From Pseudoxanthomonas composti (GTDB lineage Bacteria > Pseudomonadota > Gammaproteobacteria > Xanthomonadales > Xanthomonadaceae), in NCBI RefSeq assembly GCF_004122095.1, contig NZ_SAWZ01000003.1:1-64000 (forward strand): 64,000 bases of DNA. The letters are read 5' to 3'. Positions 34,293 to 43,187 of the stretch are shown here, piece after piece; position 1 is the stretch's first letter; every line of letters begins with the position of its first letter. The notes under the pieces are model-generated. The model ran no database searches. It was not told where the DNA came from and saw only the letters and a list, made by a program, of their open reading frames with translations. The position numbers and the translations under genes were made by a program.

Positions 34293-35300
34293 TCAGCTGC
34301 CTGGGGTTGGCTGCGGGGCGCCCAGCGGCGCGGGCCGCTCGAAGCCTGGCAGGCCTTCCTGGGTCCAGCGGATGCGCTGCAGGCGCGGCGAGCGCTTGCC
34401 GGTGCACTGCATGTCCGCCTCCGGATTGGCGTGATAGACGATCCAGGTCTGCGCGCCGTCCGGCGTGTCGAAGAAGCCATTGTGCCCGGGCGCGAACACG
34501 CCTCGCTCGGGATCCTTGGCCAGGACCGGGCGCTCGCCCTTGGTCCAGTTGCCCGCCTGCAACAGGTCGCTGCCGGGCTTGGCGCGCAGCAGGCCGATGG
34601 CGTAGTCGTCGGACCAGCAGGCGCTGCCGGAATAGCTGAGGAACACATCGCCACGCGGCCCGCGCAGGAACTGCGGGCCCTCCAGGATCTGCCGACCGCC
34701 CTGGCGTTCCCACGCGCTGTCCGGCCGCGCGATGATGGTTTCCTCGCCCTGCAGGGTCCATGGGTCGCGCATCAGCGAAATGGCCAGCACGCTGTCCGGG
34801 CCCACGTACGGCGAGTACACGAAGTAGCGCTTGCCGCCATCGACGAAGGTGGTGCCATCGATGCCGGCGCGTGCGGTCTTCAGCTGGCCGTGGTCGATCC
34901 ACTGGCCCTGGGTCGGGTCCTGGCCCTTGTTCTCCAGCACGAAGATGCCGCGGTGCGCATCGTCGTTGTGCGCATCGTCCGAAGCCGTGTAGTAGATGAA
35001 CCACGACCCGTCGATCCGGTGCAGCTCCGGCGCCCAGATCGACTTGGCGTTGGGGCCGGCCGCCGGTGGCGTCCACACCGTGACTTCCCGCGCCTCGCGT
35101 AGCCGGCCCAGATCGGTGGTCTTGCGGATGGCCAGGCGATCCCCCCGCGTGCTCATGAAGAAGTAGGTGTCGCCATCGCGCGCAATCCAGGGGTCAGGAC
35201 CTGAGTCCAGCAGCGGATTGGTAAAGGTGGACTGCGCCTGGACGTTGGCGACCAGGCAGGACGCCAACAGCGCGAAGACGGCGGGAATACGGCGATGCAT
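34293..35300 (-). CDS. Exported GH43 glycoside hydrolase, arabinofuranosidase/arabinanase-like
   Basis: A 335-residue single-domain GH43 enzyme with a signal peptide (IPAVFALLASCLVANVQAQ). Catalytic candidates are the base Asp in SGPDPWIARDG, the modulator Asp in ARAGIDGTTFVD and the acid Glu in QILEGPQFLRGP. The final blade has APGHNGFFDTPDG and WIVYHANPEADMQC. The compact form, with APELHRIDGSWFIYYTAS, resembles the exo-acting alpha-L-arabinofuranosidases of GH43. ATG 35300 follows CAGGAGCCCGT; the in-frame upstream start would destroy the signal peptide. Probably trims arabinan side chains of pectin. It stands alone on the minus strand next to the IclR gene. Confidence 0.9.
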   Translation of the reverse strand: MHRRIPAVFALLASCLVANVQAQSTFTNPLLDSGPDPWIARDGDTYFFMSTRGDRLAIRKTTDLGRLREAREVTVWTPPAAGPNAKSIWAPELHRIDGSWFIYYTASDDAHNDDAHRGIFVLENKGQDPTQGQWIDHGQLKTARAGIDGTTFVDGGKRYFVYSPYVGPDSVLAISLMRDPWTLQGEETIIARPDSAWERQGGRQILEGPQFLRGPRGDVFLSYSGSACWSDDYAIGLLRAKPGSDLLQAGNWTKGERPVLAKDPERGVFAPGHNGFFDTPDGAQTWIVYHANPEADMQCTGKRSPRLQRIRWTQEGLPGFERPAPLGAPQPTPGS

Positions 35301-35592
35301 ACGGGCTCCTGGTTCGATGCGGCACTCGTTGCACGCTCCTGCCGCGGGTATCAATGAATCATATTATCGGACAAATGTAACGTGGCGATGCGCTGGGTCG
35401 ACCCAGGAGCCGGTGCGACCGCACGAGGGAAATCGCTTCGGCTGCTGCTGATGGGCACTGCGTCGCGTCAATGCAAGGAGTGGCACGCAATGGGCGAGGA
35501 TTCGTAGCGGCCCCGGGCGGCGTCTTTCCGGGGATCGGCGTGCACGCGGCACGTCGACAGCAAGCGCTATGAGCGAGGCCCGGCCAAATCTG

Positions 35593-35607
35593 TTGCTATA
35601 GATGGAA
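35593..35607. promoter_or_regulatory. Possible IclR operator upstream of its own gene
   Basis: TTGCTATAGATGGAA matches the left half of the 15 bp palindrome found at 36681, 40232 and 40328. The right half is weak. It lies 30 nt before the regulator start, which would suit autoregulation. Confidence 0.45.
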
Positions 35608-35637
35608 TTGGCGCCGGCCGCTCGGTACGCTTCGCCC

Positions 35638-36357
35638 ATGCGGACCAAGCCCAATGCCCAGCCCAACCAGAGCCTGATCGATGGCATCGCCACGCTGCAG
35701 GCGCTTGCCTCTTCCCCTGAGCCGATCGGTTGTCGGGAGCTGGCGCGGCAGCTCGATGCCAACCCCACGCGGGTCAATCGGCTGCTGAAGACCCTGGCGT
35801 ACCTGGGGATCGCGCGGCAGACCGCGGACCGCAAGTACACCCCGGGGCCTGGCATGCATGTGCTGGCCGCGCAGAGCCTGTTCGCCTCCGGGCTGATCCG
35901 GCGCGCGCTGCCGGTGCTGGAGGGGCTGCGGCGTTTCGGGCACACGGTGGCCCTGGGCGTGCTCTGGAACGACAGCGTCAGCTACCTGTTCCACGCGCCG
36001 CCCGGCATCGAGGCGGCCAGGGGCCTGGGACGCATCGGCCTGCTGCCGGCGACCACCAGCGGCATCGGCATCGTGTTGCTCTCGCAGCTGTCCGATGAGG
36101 AGGTGCGCGAGCTGTACGAGGGGCGGGAGATTCCCATGTTCCCGCAGGGCGTCGAGCAGCTGCTCGCGACCCTGGAGACCACCCGTCGCCAGGGGCATGC
36201 CCGGGTGCACGTGGCCGATGCGCGCGACCACCACATCGTGGCCATCGCGATGGGCGACCCGGTGCATGCGGGCATCGCGATGTCGGGGTGGATCCCGGAG
36301 TCGGCCACGGCCGAGCTGGTGGCCGCGTTGCGGAAGGCGGCCGAGGAGATCGGCTGA
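35638..36357 (+). CDS. IclR family regulator of the galactonate-type locus
   Basis: A 239-residue protein. The HTH at about 12-70 (SLIDGIATLQALASSPEPIG, ANPTRVNRLLKTLAYLGIA) and the effector domain at about 85-235 (HTVALGVLWNDSVSYLFHAP, GIGIVLLSQLSDEEVRELYE, VAIAMGDPVHAGIAMSG) give the standard IclR length, without the propeller carried by the regulator at 30982. A recurring palindrome lies before its own gene, the adjacent MFS gene and the aldolase/receptor divergon. These are probably its targets, with a sugar acid or keto-deoxy acid as effector. Confidence 0.9.
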   Translation: MRTKPNAQPNQSLIDGIATLQALASSPEPIGCRELARQLDANPTRVNRLLKTLAYLGIARQTADRKYTPGPGMHVLAAQSLFASGLIRRALPVLEGLRRFGHTVALGVLWNDSVSYLFHAPPGIEAARGLGRIGLLPATTSGIGIVLLSQLSDEEVRELYEGREIPMFPQGVEQLLATLETTRRQGHARVHVADARDHHIVAIAMGDPVHAGIAMSGWIPESATAELVAALRKAAEEIG

Positions 36358-36393
36358 GGCGCTGCGACGGTTACGTTCGGCGGGTCGCGGTGA

Positions 36394-36657
36394 TGGTGGA
36401 TGGGAGAGCGTCTCCCAGCCACGTAGGGTGGACAACGCGAAGCTAGTCCACCGAGGTTCGGGTGACCGATTGAGCGTGAGCCACGCGCCCATGTCGTTCA
36501 TTTCGCGGCGATGGTGGATGGAAGAGCGCGATCCATCCCACGTAGGGTGGACAACGCGAAGCTTGTCCACCGAGGTTTGGGTGACCAACTGGGCGCGGGT
36601 CACGCGCTCACGTTGTTCGTTTCGCGCGATGGTGGATGGGAGAGCGCCATCCACCCT
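36394..36657. repeat. GTAG-type REP cluster downstream of the IclR gene
   Basis: REP-A copies at 36423-36452 (with AGCTAG for AGCTTG) and 36542-36571 alternate with REP-B copies in reverse at about 36394-36420 (decayed), 36513-36541 (decayed) and 36629-36657 (complete). Here the B copies precede the A copies with almost no gap. The cluster ends 16 bp before the -35 box of the MFS gene; the 368 bp gap holds nothing else. Confidence 0.9.
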
Positions 36658-36672
36658 ACGCCGCGGTGCGGT

Positions 36673-36701
36673 TTGACATGTTGCTAAAATAGCAATAGCT
36701 T
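36673..36701 (+). promoter_or_regulatory. MFS gene promoter with IclR-type operator in the spacer
   Basis: TTGACA at 36673-36678 is a perfect -35 box. After 17 nt comes TAGCTT, a weak -10. The spacer contains the perfect palindrome TTGCTAAAATAGCAA (36681-36695), the best copy of the motif shared with 40232 and 40328. A regulator bound there would block polymerase. Confidence 0.7.
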
Positions 36702-36725
36702 CGCCGTTCGCGGTGGAGGATACGC

Positions 36726-37991
36726 ATGACCATGGGAGTGGGGGGCGTGAGCCGGGCGGGGAGGACGCGTTGGGTCCTGCTTGGCCTGTTGTTCCTGTCG
36801 ACGATCATCAATTACCTGGACAGGCAGGCGCTTTCGATCCTGGCCACGACCATCCAGGCCGATCTGGGAATGTCGGACCTGGAGTACGCGCGGGTCGTGC
36901 AGGTGTTCCTGCTGGCCTACGCAGGCGCCTACGTCCTGGCAGGCCGGGTGACCGACTGGCTGGGGGCCAAGCTGGCGCTGATGCTGTTCATCGGCTGGTG
37001 GTCGCTGGCCAACATCGCCACGGGCATGGTGCGCAGTGCGGTCGAGCTGGGTGCGGCGCGGTTCGCGCTCGGCCTGGGCGAGCCGGGCAACTACACCGTG
37101 GGGACCAAGGTGGTCTCCGAGCAGTTCCCGCCGAGCGAGCGCGGCCTGGCGCTGGGGCTCTACACGGCCGGGGCGATGATCGGGGCCACCATCGCACCAC
37201 CGCTGATCGGCGGCATCGCGCTGGTCTACGGCTGGCGCAGCGCGTTCTGGATCACCGGCGTGGTCGGCCTGCTGTGGATCGTGCTGTGGTGGTGGGCCTA
37301 CCCGAAGCAGCCCAAGGCCGAGGCGACGGCTGCGCAGCCGTCGATGAAGGGCGTGTGGGGCAAGCTGGCGCGCACGCCGGCGGTGTGGACGCTGGTGGCC
37401 TCGCGCGCGGTCGCCGATCCGGTCTGGTACTTCTATCTGTTCTGGTTTCCCAAGTACCTGGGCGATGCGCGTGGCATGAGCCTGGCGACGGTCGCCTCGC
37501 TGGCCTGGATCGTCTACGTGACCGCCGACATCGGCAGCGTCGGCGGCGGGGCGATTTCCGGCGTGCTGGTGCGCAGAGGCATGACGCCGGTGCGCAGCCG
37601 CCTGACCGCGATGACCGGCGCGGCGATCCTGGCGCCGCTGGGCTTCTTCATCACCCTACATCCGTCCGTGCCGGTGCTGTTCGCGCTGGCCTGCACGGTG
37701 ACCTTTGCCCATCTGGTCTACCAGATCAATCTGACCTCGATGGTGGTGGACATCTTCCCCTCGCGCTACATCGCCTCGGTGGCCGGGCTGATCGGCTGCG
37801 GCAGCGCACTGGGCGGGATGGCCTCGGCACAGGTCGTGGGCGAGCTGGTCTCGGGCAACGCCTTTGATCGCACCTTCGTGCTGATGGCCTTTCTGCATCC
37901 GCTGGCGGTGCTGTTGGCCTACCTGGCCTTGCGACTGGCCAGGCGTTCGCCATTGAGCCTGCTGTATGCCGGGCCTGCCCAGCGCGCCTGA
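36726..37991 (+). CDS. MFS transporter of the hexuronate/galactonate (ACS) type
   Basis: A 421-residue, 12-helix permease of the anion:cation symporter family that includes ExuT and DgoT. It has an N-terminal INYLDRQALSILATTIQADL, the loop 2-3 region VTDWLGAKLALMLF, LGLGEPGNYTVGTKVVSEQF and FPKYLGDARG. Expected substrate is a sugar acid such as galactonate or a hexuronate. It lies behind an IclR-type operator and beside the sugar-acid dehydratase. Confidence 0.88.
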   Translation: MTMGVGGVSRAGRTRWVLLGLLFLSTIINYLDRQALSILATTIQADLGMSDLEYARVVQVFLLAYAGAYVLAGRVTDWLGAKLALMLFIGWWSLANIATGMVRSAVELGAARFALGLGEPGNYTVGTKVVSEQFPPSERGLALGLYTAGAMIGATIAPPLIGGIALVYGWRSAFWITGVVGLLWIVLWWWAYPKQPKAEATAAQPSMKGVWGKLARTPAVWTLVASRAVADPVWYFYLFWFPKYLGDARGMSLATVASLAWIVYVTADIGSVGGGAISGVLVRRGMTPVRSRLTAMTGAAILAPLGFFITLHPSVPVLFALACTVTFAHLVYQINLTSMVVDIFPSRYIASVAGLIGCGSALGGMASAQVVGELVSGNAFDRTFVLMAFLHPLAVLLAYLALRLARRSPLSLLYAGPAQRA

Positions 37992-38113
37992 CGAAACGAC
38001 CGCACAGCCAGGCGTGCGCGGTCGGGGTTGTCATGAACCACTCACGCCCCCGTGGTCCCGTCGCGCCGTCCGCATCTCACTGGCGGGTAGGCGCGAGGTT
38101 TCATCAGCCTGGC

Positions 38114-39283
38114 TCAGTCCACTGCTTCTGCGTGTTCCCAGAAGCGCGGGCCAGGGGTCGCGCCCAGGCCGGGCCCGGATGGCAACTGGTAGTAGCCATC
38201 GCGATAGGCCATGTCGGTGTCCAGCATTTCCAGCGAGCGGGAGAAGATCGAGTGCTGCCACTCGTGGCGCCACAGCGGCGCGACCACGCTGGCGGCATGC
38301 AGGCTGGCGGCCATGAACAACCCGCCGCCGATGGTGGCGTGCGGTGCGATCTGCACGCCGTGCGCCTGCGCCAGGCGCGCGATGCGCATGAACTGGGTGA
38401 TGCCGGTATGGCCCATCTCCGGCTGGATGTAGCTGAGCGTGCCGCCGGCCAGGCGCAGGCGCGCCTCGTACTCGGTGTGCCACTCCTCGCCGGCGGCGAT
38501 CGCGATGGGGCTGCGTTGGCCCAGCTCGATCAGACCGGCCACGTCTTCGGGCTTGAGCGGGGCTTCGATGAAGGTCAGTGCGCACGGCGCCAGCTGCTCG
38601 GCCAGCGCCAGGGCCTGGGCGCCGTCGAACTTCCAGTGCAGATCGACCATCAGCTGCGGACCGGGGCCCAGGGCATCGCGCAGCGCGCGCATCTCCTCGA
38701 CGATGCCGTCATGGCTGACCACCGCGTGCACCTTTAAGGCATCGTGGCCGGCCGCGTGGAACTCGCGCGCCATCGCCACCTTTCCCTCCAGCGTGGCGGT
38801 GGGCAGGCCGGACACGTAGCCGGGAATGCGCTCGCGCTGGCGCGTGCCCAGCAGCTGCCAGAGCGGAACCTGGCGCGCACGCGCGCGCAGGTCCCACAGG
38901 GCGATGTCCAGCGCGGCGATGGCATCGACATGGAAGCCGCCGAAGCAGCCACGCACGCGCATCAGGCCGTACAGGTCGTCCCACACACGCTCCACGTCTT
39001 CCGGTTCCCGTCCGATCAGTTCGGGCGCAAGCAGGTCGTGGACGATTTCGCAGACCGCGCGCGGTGCGCAGATGCCATAGGTTTCGCCCCAGCCCACCGC
39101 GCCGTCCTCGGTGGTGAGCCTGACCACCAGCGAGCGATCCACGGTGGGGTACAGCGTGCCATTGCCCTTGCGGACCAGATAGCCGCGGCTGTTGACGCGC
39201 TCACCGGCGCCGAGTGGGCCCAGGTAGGGGACCTCGCGCGGGACGGTGAGGATGAAGGTTTCGACCGATGACACCTTGCTCAT
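38114..39283 (-). CDS. Enolase-superfamily sugar-acid dehydratase (galactonate dehydratase-like)
   Basis: A 389-residue mandelate racemase/muconate lactonizing type enzyme. Metal ligands are expected at Asp in MVDLHWKFD, Glu in FIEAPLKPED and Glu in AAGEEWHTEYE. The KVHAVVSHD segment holds the basic residue and IAPHATIGGG the catalytic histidine. It would dehydrate an aldonate to a 2-keto-3-deoxy acid, here probably galactonate to KDGal, since DgoK and DgoA homologues are encoded in the same locus. Exact substrate within this promiscuous family cannot be told from sequence alone. Its start overlaps the stop of the upstream aldolase (ATGA at 39283). Confidence 0.82.
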   Translation of the reverse strand: MSKVSSVETFILTVPREVPYLGPLGAGERVNSRGYLVRKGNGTLYPTVDRSLVVRLTTEDGAVGWGETYGICAPRAVCEIVHDLLAPELIGREPEDVERVWDDLYGLMRVRGCFGGFHVDAIAALDIALWDLRARARQVPLWQLLGTRQRERIPGYVSGLPTATLEGKVAMAREFHAAGHDALKVHAVVSHDGIVEEMRALRDALGPGPQLMVDLHWKFDGAQALALAEQLAPCALTFIEAPLKPEDVAGLIELGQRSPIAIAAGEEWHTEYEARLRLAGGTLSYIQPEMGHTGITQFMRIARLAQAHGVQIAPHATIGGGLFMAASLHAASVVAPLWRHEWQHSIFSRSLEMLDTDMAYRDGYYQLPSGPGLGATPGPRFWEHAEAVD

Positions 39284-40212
39284 GCGCGGCTCCTGCTGAT
39301 CGGTCCGGGAGCCTGATCCATCGGCAGCAGGTCGGCAATGCGCTCCAGGATGAGGGTGAGCTCGCGCTGGTCGGCCGCATCCAGGGCCGGGCCCGGGGCG
39401 CGGACATGGTCGCTGGCGATCAGGCCGCGCCGCAGCAGCACGGCCTTGGTCAGGCGCCAGCGGAACACGGCCTGCATGCTCAGCAGCGGCAGCGTGCGTT
39501 CGAACAGCTCCCGCGCACCCAGGGTGTCGCCGTCGGCCCAGGCGTCCAGCATCGCCACGTGCACCTCGGTGATCTCGCAGGCGGGCATCGTGCCCACCGC
39601 GCCGCGCGCCAGCTCATCCAGCACATAGCGCGCGCCCGCACCGCCGAACACCGCCTGGATGTGCGCACCGGCGCGCTCCTGCAGGGCGGTGATGCGGTGG
39701 CCCGAGGGCATGGTTTCTTCCTTGATGTAGTGGATGCCCGCCACTTCGGTGGCAAGGTTGACCACCTCTTCCACGCCGAGCCCGATGCCCATGGGCGGCG
39801 GCGCGTTCTGCAGCATGATCGGCACGCCGCTGCGGGCATGCAGCTCAGTGAAGAAACGCGCGATGGCCGGCAGATCGCCCGCATGTGCATGCGGGGTCAG
39901 GACCATGGCCGCCTGCGCGCCGGCCTGGGCGCCGGCGCTGGCGTAGGCGACCGCCTGCTCCAGCGTGCTGGCGCTGGCGCCCACCACCAGCGGCACGCGG
40001 CCGCGGTTCCAATGCCCGATGCACGCAGTCAGGTGCAGGCGCTCCTGCTCGCTGAGCATGTCGTATTCGCTGGCAAGGCCGGGGAACACCACGCCTGCGG
40101 CGCCAGCCTCGATGAGGTACTCGAACACCCGCTCGGTCCCGGCCTCATCCACCCGCCCATCGGCGTGAAAGATGGTGGGCAGGATCGGAAAAACGCCTTG
40201 CAGCTTGGCCAT
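39280..40212 (-). CDS. DHDPS/NAL family aldolase or dehydratase
   Basis: A 310-residue TIM barrel of the dihydrodipicolinate synthase/N-acetylneuraminate lyase family. The Schiff-base lysine is Lys164 in HYIKEE. The usual YNxP tyrosine motif is replaced by LQNAPPPMG (from residue 134), so it is not a true lysine-pathway DHDPS. In sugar-acid loci such proteins cleave or dehydrate 2-keto-3-deoxy acids without phosphorylation. Operon with the enolase-superfamily dehydratase; an IclR-type palindrome lies 20 nt upstream of its start. It would offer a branch parallel to DgoK/DgoA. Confidence 0.82.
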   Translation of the reverse strand: MAKLQGVFPILPTIFHADGRVDEAGTERVFEYLIEAGAAGVVFPGLASEYDMLSEQERLHLTACIGHWNRGRVPLVVGASASTLEQAVAYASAGAQAGAQAAMVLTPHAHAGDLPAIARFFTELHARSGVPIMLQNAPPPMGIGLGVEEVVNLATEVAGIHYIKEETMPSGHRITALQERAGAHIQAVFGGAGARYVLDELARGAVGTMPACEITEVHVAMLDAWADGDTLGARELFERTLPLLSMQAVFRWRLTKAVLLRRGLIASDHVRAPGPALDAADQRELTLILERIADLLPMDQAPGPISRSRA

Positions 40213-40231
40213 GTGATGCTCTCTGATTTCG

Positions 40232-40246
40232 TTGCGTTAAAAGCAA
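40232..40246. promoter_or_regulatory. IclR-type operator before the aldolase-dehydratase operon
   Basis: TTGCGTTAAAAGCAA, extended to GTTGC...GCAAC, is an inverted repeat 20 nt from the minus-strand aldolase start and matches the palindrome at 36681. Confidence 0.65.
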
Positions 40247-40327
40247 CATCCTGAAGTGTCACTTGGCCAGGCAGATGCGCAGTGCCGCCAAATGTCGCTG
40301 CGCTGCAGCGTGCAGCGCGAAATGATA

Positions 40328-40342
40328 TTGCTATATTAGCTA
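40328..40342. promoter_or_regulatory. IclR-type operator before the TonB receptor
   Basis: TTGCTATATTAGCTA is a near palindrome in the 239 bp between the divergent aldolase and receptor genes, 110 nt from the receptor start. It agrees with TTGCTAAAATAGCAA in 11 of 15 positions. Confidence 0.65.
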
Positions 40343-40451
40343 CAAGCTGCCAAGTCGCAGCGCAGCAGCATCGATAGATCGCGACGGATACCGGGGGACG
40401 GCGCCTGCAGGGCGCCGCCAGGCGGATCTCACATTTGGGGGAGGGCCCAAC

Positions 40452-43145
40452 ATGCGCATTGCTCGACGTTCGACCTTGTTTCTGGCGGTAGGCGCCTGCC
40501 TGCTCGCACCCATCACCGCGCTGGCGCAGGCGGCCTCGCCCGTACCGCCGCAGGAATCGCCGACGAGCGCGCAGTCTGGCGCGCCTGCCGGGCAGGAGGC
40601 GCAGACCCTGGACGCGGTCAGTGTCGTCGGGATCCGCGGCAGCCTGGAGGCGGCGCGCGATATCAAGCGCGACTCGGCGCAGATCGTCGATGCCATCGTC
40701 GCCGACGACATCGGCAAGCTGCCCGATACCAATGTCGCCGAGTCGCTCGCGCGCGTGGCGGGCGTCCAGCTCGAACGTGGCATGGGCGAGGGCAGCGACA
40801 TCCTGGTGCGCGGCCTGAAGGAGAACGTGATCCTCTACAACGGCCGCCAGATCGTCGATGCCACCGGCCGCGGCGGCAACGGCCTGGACCAGTTGGCCAC
40901 CTCGACCTACGGCCTGCTGTCGCTGGTGCCCTCGGAGCTGATCTCGCGCCTGTCGGTCACCAAGCTGGCCGGCGCGGACCAGATCGCCGGTGGCCTGGGC
41001 GGCATCGTGGACATCAACACCCGCCAGCCGCTCGATGGCGATGTCAGCCAGAACGTGCTGAGCCTGGCCGGGGTCTACAACGAGTTGCCGGACAAGCTGG
41101 GCGGCAATGCCTTCGGCCTGCTGAGCACGCGCAACGAAGACCGCACCTTCGGCGCGTTGCTGTCGGCCACCTACGGCCGGCGCCAGGTCATGCAGCAGGG
41201 GCTGGACACGTTCTCCGGCTATGCCCGCTACACCGATGCCGGTGGCCAGACGCGCTTTGGCAGCACCGACATGCGCGCGCAGAACATCGATGACGACCGC
41301 GAGAAGACCGGCGTCAGCGCGGTGCTGCAATGGCGACCGGCCGACGGCGTGGAGATCACCGCCGATACCTTCTACGCCAGGCAGGAAGCCGAGCGCGACC
41401 GTTACTGGGTCGCCTTCAATCCGGCCGCGGGCCTGAGCAACGCCACCTACTCCGATCACGACATCCTGCTGGCTGGGCGTTCCAGCGGCACGGTGCTGCT
41501 CAACACTGAGGTGGCCGATATCGACTCGGACACCTGGTCTTCGGCCTTGCGTGCCAAGTTCCGAATTGGCGAGCGCCTGGACGGCAGCGTGGAGGCCAAC
41601 CTGGGCAAATCCACGGCTAGCTATCACCAGCGCTACATGCGCCTGGCGCCGATGGCGGGCATCACCTCGGTGACCGATTTCGACCTGCGCAGCGGAAGCT
41701 TCGGCAGCTTCAACGTGAGCGGGGTGGATGTCACCGACCCGGCGCAGTGGCGCATGACCATCATGTTCGACAACGACTGGCGCGCGCAGACCGACAGCAA
41801 GGCCCTGCGCACGGACTGGAACCTGGCCTTCGACCAGAGCGCCTTCACCACGCTGGACTTCGGTGCGCGCTTCAACCGGATGGAGAGCCGCCAGGACCCG
41901 CTGCGCGCCGACATCCGGCCGGCAGGCGGCCTGCCCGCCACGCAATTGGCGGACTACCTGCGGGTGTGGAGCAACCCGGATTTCCTCCCCGGCGAGTTCG
42001 CAGGCCTGCCCCGCGCCTACCTGGGGGCCTACCGCGCGCAGTTCGGCGGCTGCGGCAGCTTCACCACGGTGCCGGTCATCTCGCAGAACGCACAGTGCCT
42101 GGACCCGCGCAACAACGCGCTGGCTTATGCGGCGACCTTTGGCGTGGATGAGGACTTCCTTGAGGCCTACACCAAGCTCAACTGGGACACGACCCTGGGC
42201 GAGCTGGGGTTCTCGGGCAACGTCGGTGTGCGCATGGTCGATCGCGACCTTGAATCGCGCGGCAACCTGCTCAGTGCGTCGGGCGCGGCGCAGCCTTCGC
42301 TGTTTACGCGTAGCGACCGCGAGTTCCTGCCCTCGGCGGTGGCCAAGCTGCAGCTCAGCGATACGCTGGTGCTGCGCGGTGGCGCGGCCAAGGTCGTGGC
42401 TTTTCCCAACACCGAGGACCTCAACAACGGCGTAACGCTCAACAACAACGCCGTGTTCGACACCAATGGCACGCAGATCTCGCCAGGCACCGGCAGCGGC
42501 GGCGCACCGGACCTGGACCCGTTCAAGGCCACCCAGTACGACCTGTCGCTGGAGTGGTACTACGGCGGCCAGGGCCTGCTGTCGATGGGCCTGTTCTACA
42601 AGGACGTCTCCACCTTCATCGTCCAGCGCCAGAGCGCGGAGACCTACAACGGCACCAACTACCTGGTGCTGCGCAAGGTCAACGGCGACAGTGCGACGGT
42701 GCGCGGCGCCGAGCTGCTGGCCCAGGTGCCCTTCACCGGCATGCTCGATGGCTTCGGCATGGTGGCGACCTATACCTGGATCGACTCGGAAACCCCGATC
42801 CGCGACGTCAACGGCAACGCCCTGACTTTTCCGGGACTGTCCAAGAACAACGTCAACCTCATCGGCTACTACGAGAACGGACCCTTCGGCGTGCGCGTGG
42901 CCTACAACTGGCGCGATGAGTACCTGATGGGGCTTTCGGCGGCGGCCACGGGCATCTACAACGACACCTACAAGGACCTGTCGGCCAGCTTCAGTTACGA
43001 CTTCGGCAGCGACCTGTCGCTCAAGTTGGAATGCACCAACCTGCTGGACAGCGAACAGCGCACGTACGATGGCTACCAGGAAGGGCTGCGCACCAACGTG
43101 GTGTTCGGCCGCACCTATCAGGCGCTGCTGACCTACCGGTTCTGA
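40452..43145 (+). CDS. TonB-dependent receptor of the second sugar locus
   Basis: An 897-residue outer-membrane receptor with a signal peptide (ARRSTLFLAVGACLLAPITA), a TonB-box-like TLDAVSVVGIRG, a plug domain (KLPDTNVAESLARVAGVQLE, ILVRGLKENVILYNGRQIVD) and a barrel with C-terminal QALLTYRF. It resembles Xanthomonadaceae receptors for plant oligosaccharides. Controlled with the divergent aldolase operon by two IclR-type palindromes, so likely substrates are galactose- or sugar-acid-containing oligosaccharides. Confidence 0.92.
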   Translation: MRIARRSTLFLAVGACLLAPITALAQAASPVPPQESPTSAQSGAPAGQEAQTLDAVSVVGIRGSLEAARDIKRDSAQIVDAIVADDIGKLPDTNVAESLARVAGVQLERGMGEGSDILVRGLKENVILYNGRQIVDATGRGGNGLDQLATSTYGLLSLVPSELISRLSVTKLAGADQIAGGLGGIVDINTRQPLDGDVSQNVLSLAGVYNELPDKLGGNAFGLLSTRNEDRTFGALLSATYGRRQVMQQGLDTFSGYARYTDAGGQTRFGSTDMRAQNIDDDREKTGVSAVLQWRPADGVEITADTFYARQEAERDRYWVAFNPAAGLSNATYSDHDILLAGRSSGTVLLNTEVADIDSDTWSSALRAKFRIGERLDGSVEANLGKSTASYHQRYMRLAPMAGITSVTDFDLRSGSFGSFNVSGVDVTDPAQWRMTIMFDNDWRAQTDSKALRTDWNLAFDQSAFTTLDFGARFNRMESRQDPLRADIRPAGGLPATQLADYLRVWSNPDFLPGEFAGLPRAYLGAYRAQFGGCGSFTTVPVISQNAQCLDPRNNALAYAATFGVDEDFLEAYTKLNWDTTLGELGFSGNVGVRMVDRDLESRGNLLSASGAAQPSLFTRSDREFLPSAVAKLQLSDTLVLRGGAAKVVAFPNTEDLNNGVTLNNNAVFDTNGTQISPGTGSGGAPDLDPFKATQYDLSLEWYYGGQGLLSMGLFYKDVSTFIVQRQSAETYNGTNYLVLRKVNGDSATVRGAELLAQVPFTGMLDGFGMVATYTWIDSETPIRDVNGNALTFPGLSKNNVNLIGYYENGPFGVRVAYNWRDEYLMGLSAAATGIYNDTYKDLSASFSYDFGSDLSLKLECTNLLDSEQRTYDGYQEGLRTNVVFGRTYQALLTYRF

Positions 43146-43187
43146 AAGCACGAAGAAGCAGGGGTGAAGCGTGAGGACGAAGAGGCG

